DNA from: Arthrobacter sp. Leaf69
GTDB lineage: Bacteria; Actinomycetota; Actinomycetes; Actinomycetales; Micrococcaceae
DNA length: 64,000 nt
Reading direction: 5' to 3'
Assembly: GCF_001422645.1 (NCBI RefSeq)
Contig: NZ_LMLR01000012.1
Location: 390 to 64,389, forward strand
Of this stretch, positions 8,219 through 16,323 are shown in pieces (positions within the stretch are counted from its first letter, which is position 1; each line of letters begins with the position of its first letter). The position numbers and the translations under genes are program-made. The notes below the pieces were generated by a model, which was not told the DNA's origin, did not search any database, and saw nothing but the letters and a program-made list of their open reading frames with translations.

Positions 8219-9091
8219 TCAGTCTTCGGTGGGAGTGGTGCGGAGCGGGTGGTAGTTCCGCCAGCTGTGCTCCGGCGCGTAGCCCAGCAGGCGTTTGGCC
8301 TTGTCGATGGAGAGCAGGGTTTCGTGCTCTCCGAGTTCCTTCACCACGGGCGCGTCCGGGAACACCTCCGCGGCCAGACTGGCGCTGGAACGGCTCATCA
8401 CCGTGTCCGCGCTGGCAATGATGAACGCCTCAAACCCCGGGGTGCCGTGCTCAAGGGCCCGGGATACCGCCTGTGCCCCGTCCCGCCCGTCGATGTAGCC
8501 CCAGAGGTTCCACTTGCGCTGCCTGGCGTCGGCGTCGAAGCCCGGGAATTCCTCGTAGTCCTCCGGGTCCATCACGTTCGAAAAGCGCAGGCCGGTGATG
8601 CTTAGCTCCGGATCCCAGCGGGTGAGCTGGATGGCCATCTGCTCCTCGAGGTGCTTCACCAGGGAGTAGGTGCTTTCCGGCCGGGCCGGGTACTCCTCGT
8701 CCACCGGTATATAGGGAGGATCGACGTCGAAGGGCAGTCCCAGCACCGTCTCGCTGGATGCGTAGACAATCTTTTTGATCCCGGCCCGACGCGCCGCCTG
8801 GAACACGTTGTACGTGGCCTGCATGTTGTTCTCGAAAGTGGCGGCGTCCGGCGCGAGGCCGGGGGCAGGTATCGCGGCGAGGTGCACCACCGCATCAAAC
8901 CCCGAGTGCCGGTCCTCCAGGCCCAGGAACACGTCCACCACCTGGCCGTAGTTGCGCAGGTCCACCTTGGTAAACCTGTGTCCGCGCTCGCCGTCGCGGT
9001 CCAGGTTGGTGACGTCGTGGCCCTCCTCGCTCAGCCGCCGGACAACGCTCCGGCCCAGCTTTCCGCTTCCTCCGGTAACAGCAACTTTCAT
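8219..9091 (-). CDS. NAD-dependent epimerase/dehydratase (extended SDR)
   Basis: A 290-aa extended short-chain dehydrogenase. The dinucleotide-binding motif TGGSGKLG lies at residues 6-13 and the catalytic Y142-x3-K146 in TYSLVK, preceded by the Ser-rich SSETV strand. I chose the start at 9091 because AAGGAG sits 8 nt upstream and the protein then begins with the canonical MKVAVTGG strand; a 14-residue upstream extension in the same frame has no such support. Size and layout recall uronate dehydrogenase/UDP-sugar epimerase relatives, but no substrate can be assigned. It forms an operon with the aldo/keto reductase. Confidence 0.85.
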   Translation of the reverse strand: MKVAVTGGSGKLGRSVVRRLSEEGHDVTNLDRDGERGHRFTKVDLRNYGQVVDVFLGLEDRHSGFDAVVHLAAIPAPGLAPDAATFENNMQATYNVFQAARRAGIKKIVYASSETVLGLPFDVDPPYIPVDEEYPARPESTYSLVKHLEEQMAIQLTRWDPELSITGLRFSNVMDPEDYEEFPGFDADARQRKWNLWGYIDGRDGAQAVSRALEHGTPGFEAFIIASADTVMSRSSASLAAEVFPDAPVVKELGEHETLLSIDKAKRLLGYAPEHSWRNYHPLRTTPTED

Positions 9092-9250
9092 CAGCACTCC
9101 TTGGGGTGGGGTTGTGTGACGGGTTTGTTCCACCCTAGAGGGGCAGGCGGACGGTGCACAGCCCCGGGTCCCCGCGCCGTCGCCGCGGGTCGACTTCCCG
9201 GGTGACTTTTGGCCCTAGGCGGTGCCGGGCGGACCGGGCAGGCTGGTGCC

Positions 9251-9715
9251 ATGAACGCTGATCAGCGGATAGTCGTGGGTGTGGACGGTTCGGATTTCTC
9301 GACGACGGCGCTCCGGCTCGCCGGGCGCCTGGCCAGGAGCCTCGATGCGCCGCTGGCGGTGGTCACCTGCCTCGGCACCTCGGATCTCTTCCTGGCGTCC
9401 CATCTGCCCGAAGAGAGTTCCCCCACCACCACCGAGCTTGAAGAGACAGCGAAGCGCCTCGTCGACGAGTCCCTGGACCGGGCCTTCGGCGGCGCCGTCC
9501 CGGAGGGCCTGACCCGGACCGTGAAGTTCGGCCCGCCGGCGAAGGTCCTGGTGGAGGAAAGCCGGGACGCCCAGCTCCTGGTGGTCGGCCGGCGGGGCCG
9601 CGGCGGCTTCCTCGCGCAGATCATGGGGTCGGTCAGCGGCGCCTGCGCGGCCCATGCCCACTGCCCGGTCCTGGTCGTCGGTGAGGACACGGGCAAAACC
9701 CGGCCGGGCGGATGA
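9251..9715 (+). CDS. Universal stress protein (UspA family, ATP-binding type)
   Basis: A 154-aa single-domain Usp. It begins with a VVGVDGSDFS strand-loop and ends with the nucleotide-binding pattern G-x2-G-x9-G-S (GRRGRGG... MGSVS), so it should bind ATP. I chose ATG 9251 over an in-frame start 14 codons upstream because the fold begins immediately afterwards. It overlaps the next gene by 4 bp (ATGA), making a three-gene operon with an SRPBCC protein and a membrane protein. Confidence 0.9.
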   Translation: MNADQRIVVGVDGSDFSTTALRLAGRLARSLDAPLAVVTCLGTSDLFLASHLPEESSPTTTELEETAKRLVDESLDRAFGGAVPEGLTRTVKFGPPAKVLVEESRDAQLLVVGRRGRGGFLAQIMGSVSGACAAHAHCPVLVVGEDTGKTRPGG

Positions 9716-10398
9716 ACCGGGCCCCTGCATCCCTCCGGCTCCGCGGCCCCCTGGCGGGCCTTGCCGCGGCGGCGGCGGCCGCCTGCTACGTCCTGGCAGT
9801 CCGGCCCCGGCTGTTGCAGTGGGGTGCAAGCACCCAGGAGTCCGCCGGCCCGCTTCCCGGCGATGACCTCGTACCGACACCGCGGATGCAGAGCACCCGT
9901 GCCGTCACCATCAATGCACCGGCCGCGAGCGTCTGGCCCTGGCTCGTCCAGCTGGGCGCCGGACGCGGCGGAATGTACAGCTACGACCTGCTGGAGAACG
10001 CCGCCGGCCTCGGCATCCACAGCGCCGACCGAATCCTTCCCGAACACCAGATGCTCGACGTCGGCGATGCCATTCCGCTGGGCCCCGACGTCGGGATTCC
10101 GGTGCGGCAAATCGTGGCCGAATCCGTGCTGGCTCTCGGCGGCACCATGGATCCGCGCACCGGAAAGAACATCCCAGCCGGTACTCCGGCCGCGGGCCCG
10201 CGTTTGGAGATCAGCTGGACATTTGTGCTGGAACCCGTCGATGAGCGCACCACGCGGCTGCTGTCCCGGACGCGGTATGACTATTCGCCCCTGCCCGTGG
10301 GACTCATCCTCCGGCCTTTGCTGGAACCGCTGCAGTTCGTCATGGAACGGCGCATGCTCCTGGGTATCAAGTCCCGGGCGGAGGGAGCCACACTGTGA
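9712..10398 (+). CDS. SRPBCC-fold protein with N-terminal membrane anchor
   Basis: A 228-aa protein. Residues ~10-30 form an Ala-rich hydrophobic helix (signal anchor). The rest has the polyketide-cyclase/START-like pattern: AVTINAPAASVWPWLVQLG at the start of the fold, the middle GMYSYDLLENAAG and a late strand LEISWTFVLEPVDERTTRLLSRTRYDY. Such proteins bind hydrophobic ligands; no catalytic function is implied. It is translationally coupled (4-bp overlaps) to the Usp gene before it and the membrane-protein gene after it. Confidence 0.75.
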   Translation: MNRAPASLRLRGPLAGLAAAAAAACYVLAVRPRLLQWGASTQESAGPLPGDDLVPTPRMQSTRAVTINAPAASVWPWLVQLGAGRGGMYSYDLLENAAGLGIHSADRILPEHQMLDVGDAIPLGPDVGIPVRQIVAESVLALGGTMDPRTGKNIPAGTPAAGPRLEISWTFVLEPVDERTTRLLSRTRYDYSPLPVGLILRPLLEPLQFVMERRMLLGIKSRAEGATL

Positions 10399-11144
10399 AT
10401 TCAGCGAAGACCAGCATCATCGCCGGTCTCGCACTGATGGCGGCGGGCGTCCTGCTGCTGCTGGATCTGCTTGGGATCCTCGACAGCGCGGCCCTCGTGT
10501 GGCCGCTCATTTTCGCGGCAGCCGGAACGGCTTTCCTGACCCTGTTCTTCCGCAGCCGCGATGACTGGTGGGCCGCCATTCCCGGCTCCGTTTTCCTGGG
10601 GCTGGCGGCGGTCATCCTGGTCACCCAGCTCTGGCCGGGACCGGCGGCGTACTGGGCGGGCGCCTCCCTGTTCCTGTTCATGGGCGCAGGTTTCGCCGCG
10701 GTGTACGTGCGCGAACCGGCCAACTGGTGGGCGCTGATCCCCTGCGGCGTGATGCTGACACTCTCACTCGTGGTGGCCCTCCCGCCGGCCTGGGGCGGCA
10801 TGCCCGTTGCCGCGGGCCTGTTCCTGGGCCTGGCTGCCACGTTCGCGGCGCTCGCCCTGGTTCCCGTCCGCCCCGAGCACAGACCGGGCCCGGCTGAGGC
10901 TTTCCCCGGTCCGCACGGTCAGCCAGGCCAGCAAGCGCCGGCGGAACCAGCAAGGATGAAGTGGCCGTTGATTCCGGCCGCGGTACTCGCCGTGCTGGGG
11001 CTGATCTTCGCCTTGCAGGCCACGGTTCTGCTCACCGCCAGCGAATTTTTCGTCCCCGTGCTGCTGGTGCTCGCCGGGGTGGCTTTGCTGATCTACGCCT
11101 TCCGCCACCGCGCAGGCGGCCACCACAAGGCCCACGGGGTCTGA
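10395..11144 (+). CDS. Multi-spanning membrane protein of unknown function
   Basis: A 249-aa hydrophobic protein with about eight predicted helices. A Pro/Gly-rich hydrophilic loop (~residues 155-190) separates an N-terminal group of six from a C-terminal pair. The GTG start overlaps the previous stop codon (GTGA). The N-terminal SIIAGLALMAAGVLLLLDLLG resembles the LiaF/DUF5668-like two-helix hairpins found in envelope-stress proteins, but that is only a resemblance. It is the last gene of the Usp operon and ends 5 bp before the convergent hydrolase fusion gene. Confidence 0.75.
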   Translation: MNSAKTSIIAGLALMAAGVLLLLDLLGILDSAALVWPLIFAAAGTAFLTLFFRSRDDWWAAIPGSVFLGLAAVILVTQLWPGPAAYWAGASLFLFMGAGFAAVYVREPANWWALIPCGVMLTLSLVVALPPAWGGMPVAAGLFLGLAATFAALALVPVRPEHRPGPAEAFPGPHGQPGQQAPAEPARMKWPLIPAAVLAVLGLIFALQATVLLTASEFFVPVLLVLAGVALLIYAFRHRAGGHHKAHGV

Positions 11145-11149
11145 CGCGC

Positions 11150-12502
11150 CTACTTCCGGAGTTCGGTTTCGGCCTGCAGCAGGTAGTCGACGAACCAGTC
11201 CCTGGCTAGGATGGCTGCCGCCGCCAATGTGCCGGGTTCTTCAAAGAGATGCGTGGCGCCCTGGACCACGGCCAGCTGGTTGGGACAGCGCATCATGGAC
11301 TTCGCCTTGCGGTTGAGCTCCAGCACTTCGTAGTCATAGCTGCCCACGATAAGGAGCGTGGGCGCCCGGACGGCGGACAACCTGGGCCCCGCCAGATCAG
11401 GGCGGCCGCCGCGGGAAACGACGGCATCGATCCTGGCGGTTGGTTCGGATGCTGCCCAGAGCGCGGCCCCGGCACCGGTGCTGGCACCGAAATAGCCGAT
11501 AGTGCAGGAGGCCGTGTCCTGCCGCGTAGCGAGCCAGTCCGTGGCTGAGGACAGCCTGCGGGCCAGCAGTTCGATATCGAAAACATTGGCCCGGTGCCGT
11601 TCCTCCGTCGGGGTCAGCAGATCCAGCAGCAGTGTGCCGAGTCCGGCCTGCTGCAGCACCCCGGCAACATACCTGTTCCGCGGGCTGTGGCGGCTGCTGC
11701 CGCTGCCGTGCGCGAACAGCACCACCCCCCGGGCCGGGACCGGCAGGTGCAGCTGGCCTTGGAGCCGCACCCCGCGCGACGGGATCTCGACTTCCTCGTC
11801 GATCTCCGCCGGGTCCTCCGCGCCGGCCGCGGAGGGATTCCATGGCGCCGGCTGGGAATTCCGCAGGCGCTTGGCCGCCGCGTCGAGCAGCTGCACCACT
11901 TCGTCGTCCTCGGTGGGCGAGAAATCGCGGTAGTGGTAACCCACCGCCGAGAAGTGGTGCGGGGTGGCGAGGCAGACTATTTCGTCCGGCTCGGTCAGGC
12001 TCCCGAGGGTGTCGGCGGGGGCCACCGGAACAGCGAGGATTACCCTCGCGGCACCAAGCTGCCGGGCTATCCGGCAGGCGACCCTGGCAGTGGACCCCGT
12101 GGCGATCCCGTCGTCGACTATCACCGCGATGCGTCCGGTGAGGTCCTGCCGGGTTCGGCCCTTCCGGAACCGGGCCACACGGTTCTCCAAGACAGCACGT
12201 TCATGGTCCTCGACGGCCTGCAGCTCCGTGTCACTGACCCGGGCATGCGCCAGCACGCGCTCCTCCAGCACGCGGGCGCCACCCTCCCCGATCGCTCCCA
12301 TGGCAAGCTCGGGCTGGTAGGGAAGCCCCAGCTTCCGCACTACGATCACGTCCAGCGGTGCGTCGAGGGCGGCGGCGACCTCGAAGGCCACCGGGACCCC
12401 GCCACGCGGCAGGCCCAGGACCACGATGTCCTGGCCCCGCAGGTCCGCGAGCCGTCGGCCCAGTTGCCGGCCGGCGTCGACCCTGTCTTCGAAAATGCTC
12501 AT
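11150..12502 (-). CDS. Phosphoribosyltransferase - alpha/beta hydrolase fusion
   Basis: A 450-aa two-domain protein. Residues ~1-215 form a type I phosphoribosyltransferase with the PRPP loop VIVDDGIATGST (128-139) and an N-terminal LPRGGVPVAFEVA segment. Residues ~235-445 form a dienelactone-hydrolase-like domain with an oxyanion HGSGSS loop, the nucleophile elbow GASTG (S341) and likely acid and His residues in GSYDYEVLE and ATHLFEE. Proteins of this kind are seen in actinobacteria beside stress genes; the reaction is not established. It lies 94 bp downstream of mgtA on the same strand. The fusion appears intact with no frame break. Confidence 0.85.
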   Translation of the reverse strand: MSIFEDRVDAGRQLGRRLADLRGQDIVVLGLPRGGVPVAFEVAAALDAPLDVIVVRKLGLPYQPELAMGAIGEGGARVLEERVLAHARVSDTELQAVEDHERAVLENRVARFRKGRTRQDLTGRIAVIVDDGIATGSTARVACRIARQLGAARVILAVPVAPADTLGSLTEPDEIVCLATPHHFSAVGYHYRDFSPTEDDEVVQLLDAAAKRLRNSQPAPWNPSAAGAEDPAEIDEEVEIPSRGVRLQGQLHLPVPARGVVLFAHGSGSSRHSPRNRYVAGVLQQAGLGTLLLDLLTPTEERHRANVFDIELLARRLSSATDWLATRQDTASCTIGYFGASTGAGAALWAASEPTARIDAVVSRGGRPDLAGPRLSAVRAPTLLIVGSYDYEVLELNRKAKSMMRCPNQLAVVQGATHLFEEPGTLAAAAILARDWFVDYLLQAETELRK

Positions 12503-12596
12503 CGGTTAGGCTTTCCAGTCGAGGTGCCGGCCGTGGCCTTCATCCAGGCGTGCGCTCCGCAGGCTGGGAAATCGACCGATTGGCCTCTCCCTCCCA

Positions 12597-15329
12597 CTAT
12601 CTGACAGGAACCCTCGGTACGTGAGGGCCTTTATGCCCGGTTTGGCGACGCCGCCACCCCGGTCCCCGGTAGTGGAGCAAGGGGCCGGCTTTCGCAGTGC
12701 TGAACCGCGCTGCCCGGCGCGCAATGTGGTGGGTCCGGCCGCGGCGCCGCACCGCTGCCGTCCGGGGCGGGACAGGCTGCTGCGCCGCGCGGGCATAGAA
12801 CCAGAGTTTCGCCATTTCCACCATCACCAGGTACACCACTGCCATCCCCAACAGGGCGAGGAAGAAGGGAACGGGCAACGGATCGAATCCAAGCACACCG
12901 GCCAGGGGCGAGAGCGGAAGGTAAACGCCGAGAGCCATGACGCCAAGGGACGCGCCGACGAGGCCCACCGACGGGCGGCTGCGGAAGAAGGGCACTCGCC
13001 GGGTCCGGATGACGAAGATGATCAGCGTCTGCGTGACGATCGACTCTATGAACCAGCCGGCGCGAAATTCGCCCGGAACGGCATCGAAGACGAACAGCAT
13101 CAGGGCGAACGTGGCGAAATCGAACAGTGAGCTGATGGGACCGAAAAGGAACATAAACCGCCGGATGAACCCGATGTCCCAGTGCGACGGCGCCAGGAGC
13201 TGTTCAGGGTCCACCCGGTCCCCCGGGATAGCGAGCTGGCCGGCGTCGTACAGCAGGTTGTTCAGCAGGATCTGCCCCGGCAGCATCGGCAGGAAGCTCA
13301 AGACCACGGAGGCGATCGCGGCGCTGAACATGTTTCCAAAGTTGCTGGATGTGCCCATAAGCACGTATTTAATGGTGTTGGCAAAGATCCGCCGGCCTTC
13401 CATCACGCCTTCGGCCAGGACTCCCAGGTCCTTGTCCAGCAGCACCACGTCGGCGGCATCCTTTGCGACGTCGGTGGCGCTGTCGACGGAGATGCCGACA
13501 TCCGCCGCGTGCAGCGCCAGCGCGTCGTTGACGCCGTCGCCCATAAATCCGACGGACCCACCGCTTCGCCGCAGCAGCCGGATGATCCGGGCCTTCTGTT
13601 CGGGCGAGACGCGGGCGAAGATGCTGGCCTCGCGCGCAGCAGCAGCAAGTTCCGGATCCGACAGGGCCTCGACGTCGCCGCCGGTCAGGGTACCGCCGGA
13701 GAGTACCCCGAGTTCGTCGCAGACCTTTTCGGCCACCTTGGGATTGTCCCCGGTAGCGATCTTGACCGTGATGCCGAGCTCCTCGAGCCTGTCCAGGGAG
13801 GCGCGGACGTTGGCTTTGGGCCTGTCCAGGAAGATGAGGAACCCGGCGAGGACCAGGTCCTTTTCGTCGGCGGGCCCGATCGCGGACAGGCCATCGGCGG
13901 CCCTGGTGGCGACGGCCAACACCCGGGATCCGGCATTGAACTGTTCATCCAGCATCGCCTGCACACTGGCCGGCGTGTCCCCGCAGAGCGCCAGGACATC
14001 TTCCGGTGAGCCCTTCGTGACGATGCGGGCGGCGGCGCCGGCTTCGCTGACCAGCACGCTGGTCCGCCGCCGCAGATGGTCGAAATCGATGACGTCGAGG
14101 CGCACATACCGGGCAGGCGCGAAAGTTGCGGCGTCGGTGGAAGTCCACAGCGCGGCGTCAAGCGGATTCAGGCCCACAGGGGACGCCTGGGATTCCGCAT
14201 AGTCGGCTTCGGTGGCGAGCAGCCCCAGGGTCAGCAAGTCGCTGGCGGAGATCCCTGGGCCGGTGGGCAGGGCCGCGGTGAAGCTGATCCGGCCATCCGT
14301 CAGCGTCCCGGTCTTGTCTGTCACCAGGACATCCATGTCGCCGAGGTCCTCAATGCAGACCAGGCGTTTGACCAGGACCTTGCGCTTGGCCAGCTGCCGG
14401 GTTCCGGTGGCCAGGCTGGTGCTGACGATGGCGGGCAACAGCTGCGGTGTGATCCCGACGGCGATCGCGAGCGAGAAGAGCAGCGACTCGATGACGGGCC
14501 GTTGCAGTAACAGGTTTGCGAGGAAGATCAGGGACGTGAGGCCGATCGCCACCTGGAGCAGCAGGTAGGAGAAGCCCTGGAGGCCCCGCTGGAATTCGGT
14601 CTGGGGCTGACGCTCGCCGAGGGCCAGGGCGATCCGGCCAAATTCGGCCCGCCCGCCGGTGGAGACCACCACACCGGCGCAGTTCCCGGCTTGGATCACT
14701 GTTCCCATGAACAGGCACGATGTCAGGTCGCCCAGCGCTGCGGCGGCGGGGACCGGGGCGGGGTCCTTACCGGCTGGCATTGATTCCCCGGTGAGGATGC
14801 TTTCATCGCACAGCAGGTCTTCGGCGCTCAGCAGCCTCATGTCGGCGGGGATAATCGCGCCAATGGCCAGATGCACGACGTCGCCAGGCACCAGGGCGGT
14901 GACGTCCACTTCCTGGGGGGTCCCGTCGCGGACCACGACTGCGCGGTGGGTGACCCGGGAGTGCAGCGCCTCCGCGGCCCGTTCGGCGCGGAATTCGTTG
15001 CTGAAGCCGAGGCCGACGCTAACCAGCAGGATGACGCCGATCACGATTGAGTTCGTGGCGTCGCCGAGGAAGAGCGAGAGTCCGGCCGTGACGAGCAGCA
15101 GGATCAGGATAGGGCTGCGCAGCTGCCGGCCCAGCACAGACCATCCGCTGGCCTGGTGGGTACGTAACGCGTTCGGTCCCAGCTCCGCGAGGCGCCGGGC
15201 GGCCTCGCCGCCACTGACTCCCTCCACGCCGGATCCCAGCCCCTCCAGAACCTCGTCCGCGGGCCGGTGGGCGGCTTCTGAGATGGCGAGGGGCTGGGAG
15301 CGCGGTTCCCGTATATCGAGCTCTGGCAT
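12597..15329 (-). CDS. mgtA: Magnesium-translocating P-type ATPase
   Basis: A 910-aa P3B-type ATPase importing Mg2+. It has an actuator TGES (180-183), the phosphorylation motif DKTGTLTD with D338, the P-domain MGDGVNDALAL hinge, and the C-terminal helices with the LLNNLLYDAGQLAIPGD block of the MgtA branch. The expected end of the family is near KLWFYAR (~residue 846); here a further ~63 residues, Arg/His-rich and low in hydrophobics, follow before the stop. No Mg2+-sensing leader is evident upstream. The phosphoribosyltransferase-hydrolase gene follows on the same strand. Confidence 0.92.
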   Translation of the reverse strand: MPELDIREPRSQPLAISEAAHRPADEVLEGLGSGVEGVSGGEAARRLAELGPNALRTHQASGWSVLGRQLRSPILILLLVTAGLSLFLGDATNSIVIGVILLVSVGLGFSNEFRAERAAEALHSRVTHRAVVVRDGTPQEVDVTALVPGDVVHLAIGAIIPADMRLLSAEDLLCDESILTGESMPAGKDPAPVPAAAALGDLTSCLFMGTVIQAGNCAGVVVSTGGRAEFGRIALALGERQPQTEFQRGLQGFSYLLLQVAIGLTSLIFLANLLLQRPVIESLLFSLAIAVGITPQLLPAIVSTSLATGTRQLAKRKVLVKRLVCIEDLGDMDVLVTDKTGTLTDGRISFTAALPTGPGISASDLLTLGLLATEADYAESQASPVGLNPLDAALWTSTDAATFAPARYVRLDVIDFDHLRRRTSVLVSEAGAAARIVTKGSPEDVLALCGDTPASVQAMLDEQFNAGSRVLAVATRAADGLSAIGPADEKDLVLAGFLIFLDRPKANVRASLDRLEELGITVKIATGDNPKVAEKVCDELGVLSGGTLTGGDVEALSDPELAAAAREASIFARVSPEQKARIIRLLRRSGGSVGFMGDGVNDALALHAADVGISVDSATDVAKDAADVVLLDKDLGVLAEGVMEGRRIFANTIKYVLMGTSSNFGNMFSAAIASVVLSFLPMLPGQILLNNLLYDAGQLAIPGDRVDPEQLLAPSHWDIGFIRRFMFLFGPISSLFDFATFALMLFVFDAVPGEFRAGWFIESIVTQTLIIFVIRTRRVPFFRSRPSVGLVGASLGVMALGVYLPLSPLAGVLGFDPLPVPFFLALLGMAVVYLVMVEMAKLWFYARAAQQPVPPRTAAVRRRGRTHHIARRAARFSTAKAGPLLHYRGPGWRRRQTGHKGPHVPRVPVR

Positions 15330-15552
15330 GGAGTTTCCGTTCGAGAGTCGAGTTATGTCCTAGGGTACGTCCGCTGCCCGGCATTGCCTGGCGGTTTGCG
15401 GGCTGCGCCGGACCGGACGGACAGGCGTGAAGCGGCTGTATATAATTTTCCGGTACGGTTCTGCAGCGGGCCGTTGGATTGTTCTTCGATCCGGCCGCCC
15501 GCCGTTGCAGCTTCCCGCACGTCGGTGGCCTGTCCGGATCGTTTTGACCTGA

Positions 15553-16323
15553 GTGAAACGGCACGACGAGACAGTGGTTAGCGAATCAACCGCAGCTTAC
15601 ACAGACGCGACATCAACCAATCAGCACTTCAATGAACTGGTGCTCAGCAGCTCCGACGTTGAGGAGTTCCTGGGCGAATTGGCGCGGGTATCCGCCTGCA
15701 GCCTCTCGGAACCCGGTGACGAGATCCTCTGCGGGATCACGCTCTTCCGCCACCGCAAGGCCGCGACGGTGGCCAGCAGCAGCCCGGAAGCCCAGGTCAT
15801 GGACGAAATCCAGTACACCTTCGGTGACGGCCCGTGTGTGACGGCCTCCCGGGAACAGGAAACTGTTCATATCCGCGACCTTGAGGATTGCGGACGCTGG
15901 CCGCAATACGCCGCCACCGTCCGGGGCCACGGCGTCCGCTCGATTCTGGCCCTTCCGTTCCTGCTGGACGGCGACACCCGCGCGGCCCTCAACCTGTACT
16001 CGCACCGGTCCGGCCGGTTCGACGGCAGGGCGATGGACCTGGCCCGGAACTTCGTGAGCCAGACGTCCATGGCACTGCGCCTCGCCGTGCGTTTCGCGAA
16101 CTACAGCGACACGGCGGCGAACCTCAGGGCCACCCTGGAGACTCGGACCGGCATCGACGTCGCGGTGGGCATCATCATGGCGCAGAACCGCTGCAGCCAG
16201 GACGCCGCCTTTGAGCTCCTCAAGGCCGCCTCCAGCGCGCGCAACATCAAGCTGCATGTGGTGGCCGCCGGCGTCGTGGAATCACTGGGCAAGGGGCCGG
16301 CCAGGACGCACTTCGACGTCTAA
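15553..16323 (+). CDS. GAF-ANTAR RNA-binding antiterminator protein
   Basis: A 256-aa protein. A GAF sensor domain covers residues ~45-175 (GDGPCVTASREQETV and RSILALPFLLDG blocks). An ANTAR domain covers ~188-245, with the Ala/Met-rich three-helix pattern IDVAVGIIMAQNRCSQDAAFE. ANTAR domains bind paired hexaloop RNA hairpins and prevent termination. The GTG start at 15553 is used; a second in-frame GTG lies at 15574. A TATAAT box at 15441-15446 is a possible promoter. The 3' end overlaps the convergent LOV-GGDEF-EAL gene by 4 bp, so the two mRNAs could form antisense tails. Confidence 0.88.
   Translation: MKRHDETVVSESTAAYTDATSTNQHFNELVLSSSDVEEFLGELARVSACSLSEPGDEILCGITLFRHRKAATVASSSPEAQVMDEIQYTFGDGPCVTASREQETVHIRDLEDCGRWPQYAATVRGHGVRSILALPFLLDGDTRAALNLYSHRSGRFDGRAMDLARNFVSQTSMALRLAVRFANYSDTAANLRATLETRTGIDVAVGIIMAQNRCSQDAAFELLKAASSARNIKLHVVAAGVVESLGKGPARTHFDV

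Noticed and set aside
15330-15552. Possible Mg2+ riboswitch (M-box) ahead of mgtA
   Set aside because: No recognisable conserved elements, and the region is shared with a divergent promoter for the GAF-ANTAR gene.
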